Below are positions 1 through 7,279 of a stretch of 45,248 bases of DNA, piece after piece. The first letter of the stretch is position 1. Each line of letters opens with the position of its first letter. A program made the translations under genes and the position numbers. The DNA lies in NCBI GenBank assembly GCA_025361045.1, contig JANYAZ010000126.1, positions 1-45,248 on the forward strand, read 5' to 3'. Origin of the DNA: Geothrix sp. Its GTDB lineage: Bacteria > Acidobacteriota > Holophagae > Holophagales > Holophagaceae. The notes beneath the pieces are model-generated. The model did not search any database and had not been told where the DNA came from. It saw only the letters and a list, made by a program, of their open reading frames with translations.

Positions 1-116
1 GGACCCGAAGGGCGGGCCATCGGCCCGTTGCCGCCAGGCAATCCGCAGGCTGTCCATGGCCCCGGCGGCTCTCCGCAGCGGGTGGGTCGGAGCGATAACT
101 CAGGCCACCAACTGTC

Positions 117-1082
117 TCAAAGTGCTTGACGCGTTCCGAAGAGGCTGCGGGCCAGTTCCGTGCGACCTGAACCCATCAGCCCGGCGAAGCCGATAATCTC
201 TCCCTTCTTAAGGTGGAAGTTGATGTCCTTGAGGACCGCTCGATCACTCCCGTGCTTGCGGGCCCCCCAGTCGAACACTTCCAGGACGACCTCTTCAGAG
301 CGCTCATGGCTGCGCTTGGGGTAGATGTCGTCGATCTCGCGCCCCACCATGTGCTTGATCAGCGAGCTCTCCGATACTTCTCCCTGGTGCGCATCCAGAG
401 TGCAGACGGTCCGCCCGTCACGCAAGACCGTAACCTTGTCGGCGATCCGGATCACCTCCTTCAGCTTGTGGGAAATCAGGACACAAGTGACGCCTTCCCG
501 GCGAAGGTCATCCATGAGGTCCAGCAGGTTGTCGCAATCGTCCTCATTCAAGGCGGCGGTGGGTTCATCCAGGATGAGCAGCTTCACGTCCCGGCTCAGA
601 GCCTTCGCGATCTCCACGAGCTGCTGCTGGCCTACGCCCAGTTCTTTCACCTTCGTGGCCGGGTTCACGCCCAGCCTCACCTTCTTTAGCACCCCGGCCG
701 CCTGGCGGATCGTCTCGTTCCAGTCCACCCTCAGGCCCTTCCGTATCTCATGCCCCAGCAGGATATTCTCGTAGACGGTCATCTCGGGAACCAACGCCAG
801 TTCCTGATGAATGATCGCGATGCCCGCCTTCTCGCTATCGGAGATGTGCCGGAAGGTCTGGGCCTTCCCGTCGGACAGGATCTCCCCGGAGTAGCTGCCA
901 TGGGGATACACGCCACTCAGCACCTTCATCAAGGTGGACTTCCCGGCCCCGTTCTCACCCACGAGACAATGGATCTCTCCGACCTCCACGCGGAAGCTGA
1001 CGTCACTGAGCGCCTTCACGCCCGGAAACGTCTTGGTGATGCCCTTCATCTCGAGCAGGCTTGCACGCATGAACGACCCCAT
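117..1082 (-). CDS. Sugar ABC transporter ATP-binding protein, C-terminally truncated (XylG/GguA/MglA type)
   Basis: Cytoplasmic ATPase of a CUT2-type sugar importer. The first ABC domain is complete: Walker A GENGAGKST near residues 42-50, a Q-loop region HQELALVPEM, the signature LGVGQQQLVEIAKALS and Walker B LLILDEPTAAL followed by the H-loop SHKL. A linker leads into the second ABC domain, which breaks off at GLMGSGRTELARSLFG, i.e. just after its Walker A-like segment. Family members run about 500 residues with two ABC domains; this one stops at 321. No continuation of the second domain is visible in any frame of the 116 bases that follow, so the gene is probably disrupted by a rearrangement rather than by a point frameshift. 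The permease expected next lies outside or is lost. It follows the binding-protein gene by 26 bases. Recognition of the family is firm; functionality is doubtful. Confidence 0.85.
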   Translation of the reverse strand: MGSFMRASLLEMKGITKTFPGVKALSDVSFRVEVGEIHCLVGENGAGKSTLMKVLSGVYPHGSYSGEILSDGKAQTFRHISDSEKAGIAIIHQELALVPEMTVYENILLGHEIRKGLRVDWNETIRQAAGVLKKVRLGVNPATKVKELGVGQQQLVEIAKALSRDVKLLILDEPTAALNEDDCDNLLDLMDDLRREGVTCVLISHKLKEVIRIADKVTVLRDGRTVCTLDAHQGEVSESSLIKHMVGREIDDIYPKRSHERSEEVVLEVFDWGARKHGSDRAVLKDINFHLKKGEIIGFAGLMGSGRTELARSLFGTRQAL

Positions 1083-1108
1083 GGTCCTGGATTCCCCTGG
1101 GGGCTCGG

Positions 1109-2194
1109 CTACTTCAGGTTCTTGAAGTCGCTCGCGGGATAGTAACCCGAGCCGGTGATGGCGGCCTTCACATTGGCCTTGGTGATCGTGATAACCGCGG
1201 TCGGTTTGGCGGGCACGTCGATCTTGCCGTTGGGATAGGTCTTGGCCTTGGCGGGAGCACCCCCCTTGAGGTAGGCCACAGCTGCGGCGACGGCATCACT
1301 GGCCAGCACACGGGTGTCCTTGAGGACGGTCATGGACTGCCTGCCGTCGATGATGTACTGGATCGAGGCCTTCTCGGCATCCTGGCCGGTGATGAAGAAC
1401 TTCTTCACATCCTTGTCCATGGCAAACACATCGGCGATGGCCCGGGCGGTACCGTCGTTCGGGGCGCAGACATACGCAATGCCTTTCATGGCCTTGTTGG
1501 CGGCGGTCAGGTTCGCTTCGGCCTTGCTCTTCGCGTCATTGAAACTCCAGTTCGTGGTGACCTGCCCGATGATCCTGGCCATCTCCTCGCGGCTGAGCTT
1601 GGCCTTGCCCTTGAGGCCATTGGCTTCGCTGGAATTGCACACCACGAAGGTGCCGTCGGCGAGCTTGGGCTGCAGCACACCCCAGGCCCCTTCAAAGAAG
1701 AGGAAGGCGTTGTTGTCGGAGGCGGCGCCGGCATAGAGGTATAGGTTATGGCCCTTGCCTGTGGCCTGGCTGGAGAGGTAAGTGCCCCAGGCGGCGCCCA
1801 CCTGGACGGAATCGAAGGTCACGTAGTAGTCGACGGCGGCGGAGTTGAGGATGAGCCGGTCGTACGAGATGACCTTCGCCTTGCTCCTGCGGGCCTCGTT
1901 GGCAGCGGCGGCGGCGGCGGCTCCGTCATGGGGACAGATGATGATGACCTTGGCCCCCTTGGTGAGCAGGGCCTCGACATTGGCCCGTTCCTTGGCGGAA
2001 TCCCCCTGACTGAACAGGATCTCCGAGCTGAACCCGGCGGTCTTCAGCACGGCCTGGAAGCGGGCCTGGTCCTGGATCCAGCGCGGCTCGTCCTTGGTGG
2101 GCAGCACGATGCCGACGTCGAGTCCGGCGCCCTGGGCGATCGAGGCGAAGGCCGACAGGATGATGGTAGACAGCAGGACTCGAACGGACTTCAT
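1109..2194 (-). CDS. Periplasmic sugar-binding protein of an ABC transporter (XylF/ChvE-like)
   Basis: Captures a monosaccharide (xylose or a group of sugars in known XylF/ChvE relatives) in the periplasm for import. The 361-residue product has a Sec signal peptide (basic start KSVR, hydrophobic run, AQG-A cleavage area near residue 22) and no lipobox. Family landmarks are the start of the mature fold VGIVLPTKDEPRW, the YDRLILNS and DYYVTFDSVQVG segments, APNDGTARAI and the hinge-side TGQDAEKASIQYI. The start is supported by an AAGGAAGG ribosome site seven bases before ATG. It is the first gene of an operon with the truncated ATPase downstream. Sugar specificity cannot be told from sequence alone; with the ATPase broken, the uptake system may be dead unless another ATPase serves it. 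Confidence 0.9.
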   Translation of the reverse strand: MKSVRVLLSTIILSAFASIAQGAGLDVGIVLPTKDEPRWIQDQARFQAVLKTAGFSSEILFSQGDSAKERANVEALLTKGAKVIIICPHDGAAAAAAANEARRSKAKVISYDRLILNSAAVDYYVTFDSVQVGAAWGTYLSSQATGKGHNLYLYAGAASDNNAFLFFEGAWGVLQPKLADGTFVVCNSSEANGLKGKAKLSREEMARIIGQVTTNWSFNDAKSKAEANLTAANKAMKGIAYVCAPNDGTARAIADVFAMDKDVKKFFITGQDAEKASIQYIIDGRQSMTVLKDTRVLASDAVAAAVAYLKGGAPAKAKTYPNGKIDVPAKPTAVITITKANVKAAITGSGYYPASDFKNLK

Positions 2195-2392
2195 GGTTCA
2201 CCTTCCTTTGAATGCGTGACTTGGCCCAACGCCTGATTGAAACGGTGCTCTGACAGATAAAATCCTCTCCTCTGGCCTAAACAGCAACCTCGGGGATGGT
2301 CCCCCCATGGCGAATGCACAGGAATGCGTCCTTCCTGAGCAGGCGACTCTGCGGTCCGACCATCGATGGGCATTCTGTCCTGCGGCATATCT

Positions 2393-3046
2393 TCAGCGCA
2401 ATCCGTGTTTCGTCTTGAATCCCGCCCATTCCTGTTTCGCCTTGAGGAAGGCCTCGACATCAGGGCAGAGCAGGAATGGGTTCGTGCGCCGCTCCCACCC
2501 AACGGTCGAACTGGGACGGGCACCGTAGTCGTGGCCGGGCCAAAGGGTCGTGTGCGGTGGCCACTCATGCAGCAGGCGCTGGAGGCTGTCCCACTCGGTG
2601 CGGCCATCGGTTTCGCACTGGGTGCCACCCACCTTGCCCACGAAGAGCAAATCGCCGGTGAAACCCGCGTCCTGCCCCTCCACCAGGAAGGCCAGGTGGT
2701 CATGGTAGTGGCCGGGCACATGCCACACCCGGATCGAGAAGACCCCGAAGGGAACCCGGTCCCCGTCCTTTAGGGTGAGGTCCACGGGGCCGGGGTGGCC
2801 GGGGCCACCCGCCACCAGGGCACCCGTGAGTGCCTTGGCCACTTCGTTGCCGTTGGTATGGTCCGGGTGGCCATGGGTGTTGAGGATGTGGGTGATGCGC
2901 AGTCCCTGGGCCGTGGCCCGCTCGACCACGGCCTCCGGCGTGTAGGAGGGATCGATGACCACGCCGACACCAGCCGCTCGATCACCCAGGAGGTAACCGA
3001 AGTTGCGATCGCCTCCTACCCTGATCTGCTCGAAGATGAAACGCAT
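2393..3046 (-). CDS. MBL-fold metallo-hydrolase, glyoxalase II-like
   Basis: A 217-residue metallo-beta-lactamase-fold hydrolase of the hydroxyacylglutathione-hydrolase-like group, likely a cytoplasmic thioesterase. Metal ligands are visible: H58, H60, D62 and H63 in THGHPDH, H113 in VPGHYHDH, D132 in FTGDLLF and H172 in LWPGHDYG, the complete dinuclear set. The loop around H113 reads GHYHDH instead of the usual GHTPGH/GHSPGS. The ATG at 3046 is preferred over an in-frame GTG fifteen bases upstream because GAGGAGG lies just ahead of it. The C-terminal helix is short compared with true glyoxalase II (about 255 residues), so the substrate is probably not glutathione thioester. It is transcribed divergently from the aldo/keto reductase, with 55 bases between the two starts. 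Confidence 0.88.
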   Translation of the reverse strand: MRFIFEQIRVGGDRNFGYLLGDRAAGVGVVIDPSYTPEAVVERATAQGLRITHILNTHGHPDHTNGNEVAKALTGALVAGGPGHPGPVDLTLKDGDRVPFGVFSIRVWHVPGHYHDHLAFLVEGQDAGFTGDLLFVGKVGGTQCETDGRTEWDSLQRLLHEWPPHTTLWPGHDYGARPSSTVGWERRTNPFLLCPDVEAFLKAKQEWAGFKTKHGLR

Positions 3047-3101
3047 GGGTCCTCCTCGCACCCATCCAGGATGTCAGCGCGGGGGTCGGATAGGAGGGAA
3101 T

Positions 3102-3974
3102 GTGAGTCGCGAAAGCTCCCGCCTGATCCTGGGCATTTGGCGCATTGGCGACTGGGGGCTCAGCCCGGCCGAGGTCGCTCGTCTGGTGGAAGGTTGCCTC
3201 GACCTGGGGATCGATACGTTCGATCTTGCGGACATTTACCACGGTTATCAGTGCGAGGCGATGTTCGGTTCGGCGCTCAGGACCTCACCGGGCCTGAGGT
3301 CCCGCATGAAGCTGATCTCGAAATGCGGGATCGCCCTGGTGGCTCCTGATCGCCCCATGCATCGGGTCAAACACTACGACACCAGCCGCAAGCACATCGT
3401 GGCCTCTGCGGAGAACTCGCTGGCCCAACTGGGTGTTGAGCAGCTCGATCTGCTGCTGATCCACCGCCCCGATCCACTGATGGAGGCCGACGAGGTCGCC
3501 AGGGCATTCGCAGATCTCAAGGGGGCGGGGAAGGTGGCAGCTTTTGGGGTATCCAACTTCCAGCCTCACCAGGTCAACCTGCTGCAAAGTCGACTCGACC
3601 AACCGCTGGTGGCCAACCAGATGGAGGTTTCGCTGCTGCATACCGACGCCCTGTTCGATGGGAGCCTGGACCAGGCCCAGCAACTGCGGATCATGCCCCA
3701 GGCCTGGTCGCCACTGGGCGGGGGCCGGCTGGCCCGCGAACCGGGCGACTCGACGCTGGGACGTGTCCTGGCCCGCCTGGGCCAGGAGCTGGACGCCACG
3801 CCCGAGCAGGTGGCCATCGCCTGGCTGCTGCTCCACCCGGCCCAGATCCACCCCCTGCTCGGCACGGGCAGGTTGGCGCGCGTTCGCGCGATGGTGAAGG
3901 CGCAGGACCTCGTCCTGGACCGTCAAGCCTGGTTCGAACTACTGGAAGCGGCCCTGGGCCGCGAGGTGCCCTGA
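3102..3974 (+). CDS. Aldo/keto reductase, YdhF type
   Basis: NAD(P)H-dependent oxidoreductase with a TIM-barrel fold, 290 residues, closely following the E. coli YdhF layout from start to finish. Catalytic residues are recognisable: Asp and Tyr in DLADIYHGYQCE (Y46), Lys74 in LISKCGI and His121 in LLIHRPDPLM; the C-terminal part carries SPLGGGRL and the cofactor-binding segment LLGTGRLARVR. The start is GTG at 3102, chosen because GGAGGG sits six bases ahead and the homologous region begins immediately after; an ATG overlapping it (3100) is out of frame and followed by a stop. The physiological substrate of YdhF-type enzymes is not established. The gene stands alone and converges on the feo operon. 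Confidence 0.9.
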   Translation: MSRESSRLILGIWRIGDWGLSPAEVARLVEGCLDLGIDTFDLADIYHGYQCEAMFGSALRTSPGLRSRMKLISKCGIALVAPDRPMHRVKHYDTSRKHIVASAENSLAQLGVEQLDLLLIHRPDPLMEADEVARAFADLKGAGKVAAFGVSNFQPHQVNLLQSRLDQPLVANQMEVSLLHTDALFDGSLDQAQQLRIMPQAWSPLGGGRLAREPGDSTLGRVLARLGQELDATPEQVAIAWLLLHPAQIHPLLGTGRLARVRAMVKAQDLVLDRQAWFELLEAALGREVP

Positions 3975-3995
3975 AGGGCGTGCTGCCCCTGCCCG

Positions 3996-4154
3996 CTAGC
4001 CCTTCCGCGCCACCGGACATCCACCTGAGGCGCAGGACCCGCATGCACTTCCCTTGGACTGGGGGCTTGATCGAAGGTCAAGGACGGCCCTTCGAATAAA
4101 ATAGAGCGCCGAAAGACTGGCAACAGAAGCAGAGAGAATGGTTTGCAGACTCAT
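3996..4154 (-). CDS. FeoB-associated Cys-rich membrane protein
   Basis: A 52-residue open frame starting MSLQTILSASVASLSALY. It has one membrane segment (about residues 5-21), a basic stretch IRRAVLDLR and a C-terminal cysteine cluster CGSCASGGC. This is the layout of the small FeoB-associated Cys-rich proteins found downstream of feoB in many bacteria; they are thought to aid ferrous iron uptake, but their biochemical role is not established. The start codon lies 7 bases after the feoB stop and a GAGGTGACC ribosome site lies within the end of feoB, so it is the third gene of the feo operon. The cysteines could bind iron or sense redox state, which is inference. Confidence 0.85.
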   Translation of the reverse strand: MSLQTILSASVASLSALYFIRRAVLDLRSSPQSKGSACGSCASGGCPVARKG

Positions 4155-4161
4155 GGTCACC

Positions 4162-6333
4162 TCACGCGTACCCAAGGGCGCGGCCTACGACCACGGTCAC
4201 CCAGGCCAGACCCCAGCCGAGCACCAGCCCGTAGCCCACTGTGAAGGCCGCCCAGCCCCAGCTGCCCGCCTCGCGCCGGATCATCGCGATGGTGCCCAGG
4301 CAGGGCGTGTAGATGAGGGTGAAGATCATGAAGGCCAGGGCGGTGAGGGGCGTCAGGCCTGATCCATCCCGCAGGGCCACCTGGAGGGGGCTGAGGCGTT
4401 CACCTTCTTTCGGTTCCTCGCTGGCCTGGTGGATGACGGCCATGGTGGAGACCACGATTTCCTTGGCCACAAACCCCGCCGTGAGCGCGATGACATCCTT
4501 CCAGGCCTCGGCCCGCTTGTGATCCGGATCGAGGATGGGCCGCAGGATTGGCTCCACTTTCTGGCCCAGCTTGGCGGCGAGGCTGGTGTTCACGATGCGG
4601 CTTTCGTGGGCGAGTTGGAGGGCCTTAAGTCGCTCGTCCGACTCTGATGGCGGAAGGTTCAGCGCCGCCACGGCCTGCCGCTTCTGCTGGTAATCCAGAG
4701 TCCACTCCCGGTTGGCGATGCCCGGGTAGCGAGAGAGGAACCAAACCAGGGTGGCACCCGCGAAGATGGTGGTGCCGGCGCGGGTGAGGAAGATGGAGCC
4801 CTTCTCCCACATGTGGATGAGCGTGGCCTTCAGCATGGGCAGGCGGTAGGGCGGCAGCTCCATCACGAAGGGCGAGCTGGGCCCGCTGAACAGGGCACTC
4901 CGCAGCAGGCGGCCCATGAGCACAGCAAGGGCCAGGCCCAGGAAGTGCATGGCGATGATGGCGAGCGCCGCCTTGAAGGGTGTGAAGAAAGTCCCGGCGA
5001 TGACGATGTAGACCTGCAGGCGCGCCGAGCAGCTCACCAGTGGCGTCACCAGCATGGTGATGAGGCGGTCCTGGGGGCTCTCGATGGTGCGCGCGGCCTG
5101 GATGGCTGGCACGTTGCAGCCACTGCCCATGATGAGGGGGATGAAGCTCTTCCCGTGGAGGCCCATGTGGTGCATGAGGCGATCCATGATGAAGGCCGCC
5201 CGGGCCATGTAGCCCGTATCCTCCAGGAAGGCGATGCAGCCCATGAGGATCATGATCACGGGCACGAACACGATGACCGCGCTCACGCCGGGGATGACAC
5301 CGTCCACCAGCAGGCTGGTCAACTCTCCCGCTGGCAGACGGGCCCCGGCGAAGGTCGACAGCGCCTTGAAACCATCCGCAATCCAGTCCTGGGGAATCTT
5401 GCCCAGGATGAAGGACAGCGAATACATGAGGGCCAGCACGCCCACAAAGATGGGAATGCCCAGCAGGCGGTGCGTGAGGATGGCGTCCAGCTTGGCGGTG
5501 GGGGATTTCTTGTCGTCGGGCGTTGTGGCCACTTCCTTCACCAGGCCATGGGCGAAGCCGTAGCGGCGCTCGGCCACCAGGGTGGCGCCATCCGCTCCCA
5601 GGTGCGGCTCGAGGAAGGCGAAACTCCTGGCGAGCTGTTGGCGGATGGCTTCGCTGGCGTGGCTCTCGGCCACGATGCGCTTGGCCTCAGCATTGTTTTC
5701 CAGCAGCTGGAGCGCCAGCCAGCGGGGAGGCATGGTGGCCTCCAGCCGCTCGTCCCGGCAGATCTCCACCTGCAGCTTGGCGAGCTCGCCTTCGATGTCG
5801 TGGCCGTAATCCACGGTGATCCGGCGGCAGCGGACCGATTCACCCCGGGCCAGGGTGGCCAAAAGTGTTTTGAGCTCTGGGATGCCCTGCTCGCGGTTGC
5901 CCACCGTGGGGATCACCGGGCCACCCAGCAGCAGTTCCAGGGCAGGCACATCGATGCGGACGCCACGGTTCTCAGCGTCATCCACCATGTTCAACACGAA
6001 GGCCACGGGCTTGCCCAGTTCCAGCAGCTGGGTACTGAGGTAGAGGTTGCGCTCCAAGTTCGAGGCATCCAGCACGTTCAGGACGAGGTCCACTTCAGGC
6101 GAAGCCAGAAACTGGGACGCCACGCGTTCGTCCTCACTGCGTGCGGACAGCGAGTAGGTGCCGGGCAGATCCACCACTTCTATCGTGGAGCCACTGTCTT
6201 CGAAGGTCCCACTGCGGCGTTCCACCGTCACCCCCGGCCAGTTGCCCACGTGGTGTCGGGCTCCCGTGAGCGCGTTGAACAGGGTCGTCTTCCCGCAGTT
6301 AGGATTGCCCGCCAGGGCGATGGTCAAGGTCAT
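4162..6333 (-). CDS. feoB: Ferrous iron transport protein B
   Basis: Inner-membrane Fe(II) uptake protein of 723 residues. The N-terminal G domain shows G1 GNPNCGKT (residues 9-16), G3 DLPG (55-58) and G4 NMVD (115-118), followed by a helical GDI-like region to about residue 270. The membrane part has two gate-type repeats, with conserved segments GCIAFLEDTGYMAR, MGSGCNVPAI and, near the C-terminus, TPCLGTIAMIRREAGS. A polar insertion with the stretch DYQQKRQAVAALNLPPSE separates membrane segments. The ATG overlaps the feoA stop by four bases (ATGA), so the two are translationally coupled; the Cys-rich small protein follows. Length and motifs match the standard family, so function is confident. 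Confidence 0.97.
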   Translation of the reverse strand: MTLTIALAGNPNCGKTTLFNALTGARHHVGNWPGVTVERRSGTFEDSGSTIEVVDLPGTYSLSARSEDERVASQFLASPEVDLVLNVLDASNLERNLYLSTQLLELGKPVAFVLNMVDDAENRGVRIDVPALELLLGGPVIPTVGNREQGIPELKTLLATLARGESVRCRRITVDYGHDIEGELAKLQVEICRDERLEATMPPRWLALQLLENNAEAKRIVAESHASEAIRQQLARSFAFLEPHLGADGATLVAERRYGFAHGLVKEVATTPDDKKSPTAKLDAILTHRLLGIPIFVGVLALMYSLSFILGKIPQDWIADGFKALSTFAGARLPAGELTSLLVDGVIPGVSAVIVFVPVIMILMGCIAFLEDTGYMARAAFIMDRLMHHMGLHGKSFIPLIMGSGCNVPAIQAARTIESPQDRLITMLVTPLVSCSARLQVYIVIAGTFFTPFKAALAIIAMHFLGLALAVLMGRLLRSALFSGPSSPFVMELPPYRLPMLKATLIHMWEKGSIFLTRAGTTIFAGATLVWFLSRYPGIANREWTLDYQQKRQAVAALNLPPSESDERLKALQLAHESRIVNTSLAAKLGQKVEPILRPILDPDHKRAEAWKDVIALTAGFVAKEIVVSTMAVIHQASEEPKEGERLSPLQVALRDGSGLTPLTALAFMIFTLIYTPCLGTIAMIRREAGSWGWAAFTVGYGLVLGWGLAWVTVVVGRALGYA

Positions 6334-6578
6334 CCGGCCACCGGTTCAACGAGGATGCAGGAACTTTCTTCCCGCCGCAGCGACAGGTGGTAGCCCTTGA
6401 TGACGAGTTCCATGGGATCGCCCAGCGGCGCGAGCTTTTCAACCCGAAGTCGAGCCCCGCGAATGAACCCCATCTCCAGCAGCCGCTGGCGCACCTGCCC
6501 CTGGGCCTGCACCGACACAACCTCGCCCTGATCCCCGGGTTGGAGAAGACTTAAAGGAATCGGAAGATTTTGAGTCAT
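6330..6578 (-). CDS. feoA: Ferrous iron transport protein A
   Basis: Small cytoplasmic SH3-like protein (82 residues) that works with FeoB. Typical landmarks are the opening LSLLQPGDQGEVVSV, the central RQRLLEMGFIRGARLRVEK and the closing MELVIKGYHLSLRREE. It is the first gene of feoA-feoB-Cys-rich protein; its last four bases overlap the feoB start. A GGAG ribosome site lies about nine bases before ATG. A promoter candidate and two short dyads lie immediately upstream (6598-6625 and across the start codon), and a Fur-family regulator is encoded at about 12 kb, consistent with iron-dependent control; the actual regulator is not shown by the sequence. Confidence 0.95.
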   Translation of the reverse strand: MTQNLPIPLSLLQPGDQGEVVSVQAQGQVRQRLLEMGFIRGARLRVEKLAPLGDPMELVIKGYHLSLRREESSCILVEPVAG

Positions 6579-6586
6579 AGTCTCAA
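6570..6586. promoter_or_regulatory. Dyad TTGAG-N7-CTCAA over the feoA start codon
   Basis: A perfect 5-base inverted repeat (TTGAG, seven bases, CTCAA) is centred on the feoA start codon. It could be an operator or an RNA hairpin masking the start. Arms this short may occur by chance, so the role is speculative. Confidence 0.25.
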
Positions 6587-6597
6587 CTCCATCAATC

Positions 6598-6625
6598 AGT
6601 GTAGCTCACACTCAGGGTGGAACAA
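6598..6625 (-). promoter_or_regulatory. Predicted sigma-70-type promoter of the feo operon
   Basis: On the minus strand TTGTTC (6625-6620) and TACACT (6603-6598) are 16 bases apart, a reasonable -35/-10 pair about 20-45 bases ahead of feoA. The -10 lies inside the dyad AGTGT-N5-ACACT (6598-6612), where a repressor could block RNA polymerase. No good match to the classical Fur box was seen. Confidence 0.4.
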
Positions 6626-6667
6626 GGTGCAGACAGCTGGATGTGATCTCCGTCTAAACTGGACCCG

Positions 6668-7237
6668 ATGAACCCCTCCAATCCCCTGACCCTCCCCAAC
6701 GCGCTGACTTTACTGCGGATCCTGGCGATCCCCTTTTTCGCCATCGCGGTCTGGTACAGTCACCACTGGCAGGCCTTTGTCCTGTTCGCAGCCGCGGGGT
6801 TCACCGATCTGCTGGATGGCTTCATTGCCCGGACCTTCAACCAGAAGTCGGACCTGGGGGCCATGATGGACCCCGCAGCCGATAAACTGCTGATGACAAC
6901 CGCTTTTGTCCTGATGGCCTGGCGAACCAACGGCATGACCGCCCCTATTCCCGTCTGGGTGGCGATCCTGGCCATCACGCGGGACCTGGTGATCTCCTTC
7001 TACGCCTTCGCCTCCGTGGACCGCCTCAGCGACAGCAAGTTCCACCCCAGCCTCCTGGGGAAGTTGAGTACCGCCATGCAGCTGAGCGCCGTCTCACTGG
7101 GACTGCTGTTCAATGCGGTGGGGTACCGGACCTGGATGGATCCCCTGTTGCCTGAAATGTATTGGGTGATGGCGGTCCTGGTGCTGGCCTCGGGCATCCA
7201 CTACTTCCTGCGGGCGACCCGGACGCCGGTGGCCTGA
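6668..7237 (+). CDS. pgsA: CDP-diacylglycerol--glycerol-3-phosphate 3-phosphatidyltransferase
   Basis: Integral membrane enzyme making phosphatidylglycerol phosphate from CDP-diacylglycerol and glycerol 3-phosphate, the committed step to phosphatidylglycerol. The CDP-alcohol phosphotransferase signature D-x2-DG-x2-AR-x8-G-x3-D-x3-D is complete: DLLDGFIAR (about residues 53-61) followed by SDLGAMMDPAADK. The opening NLPNALTLLRI-type segment (here TLPNALTLLRILAIPFF) is also typical. At 189 residues with several hydrophobic segments the length matches PgsA. The start ATG at 6668 has only a weak ribosome site (GGA). Divergent from feoA and followed closely by the pseudouridine synthase gene (42 bases). 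Confidence 0.92.
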   Translation: MNPSNPLTLPNALTLLRILAIPFFAIAVWYSHHWQAFVLFAAAGFTDLLDGFIARTFNQKSDLGAMMDPAADKLLMTTAFVLMAWRTNGMTAPIPVWVAILAITRDLVISFYAFASVDRLSDSKFHPSLLGKLSTAMQLSAVSLGLLFNAVGYRTWMDPLLPEMYWVMAVLVLASGIHYFLRATRTPVA

Positions 7238-7279
7238 TAGACTGTTGCTTCCGCGTCGGGAGACGCCGAAGGAGCTGCC

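Noticed and set aside
2195-2392. A gene or riboswitch between the sugar-binding protein and the MBL hydrolase
   Set aside because: No frame with a ribosome site, and no recognisable riboswitch core; probably just the promoter region of the binding-protein gene.
4813-6393. 526-residue plus-strand open frame opposite feoB
   Set aside because: Rich in Gly/His/Gln with no domain; an antisense shadow of a clear feoB gene.
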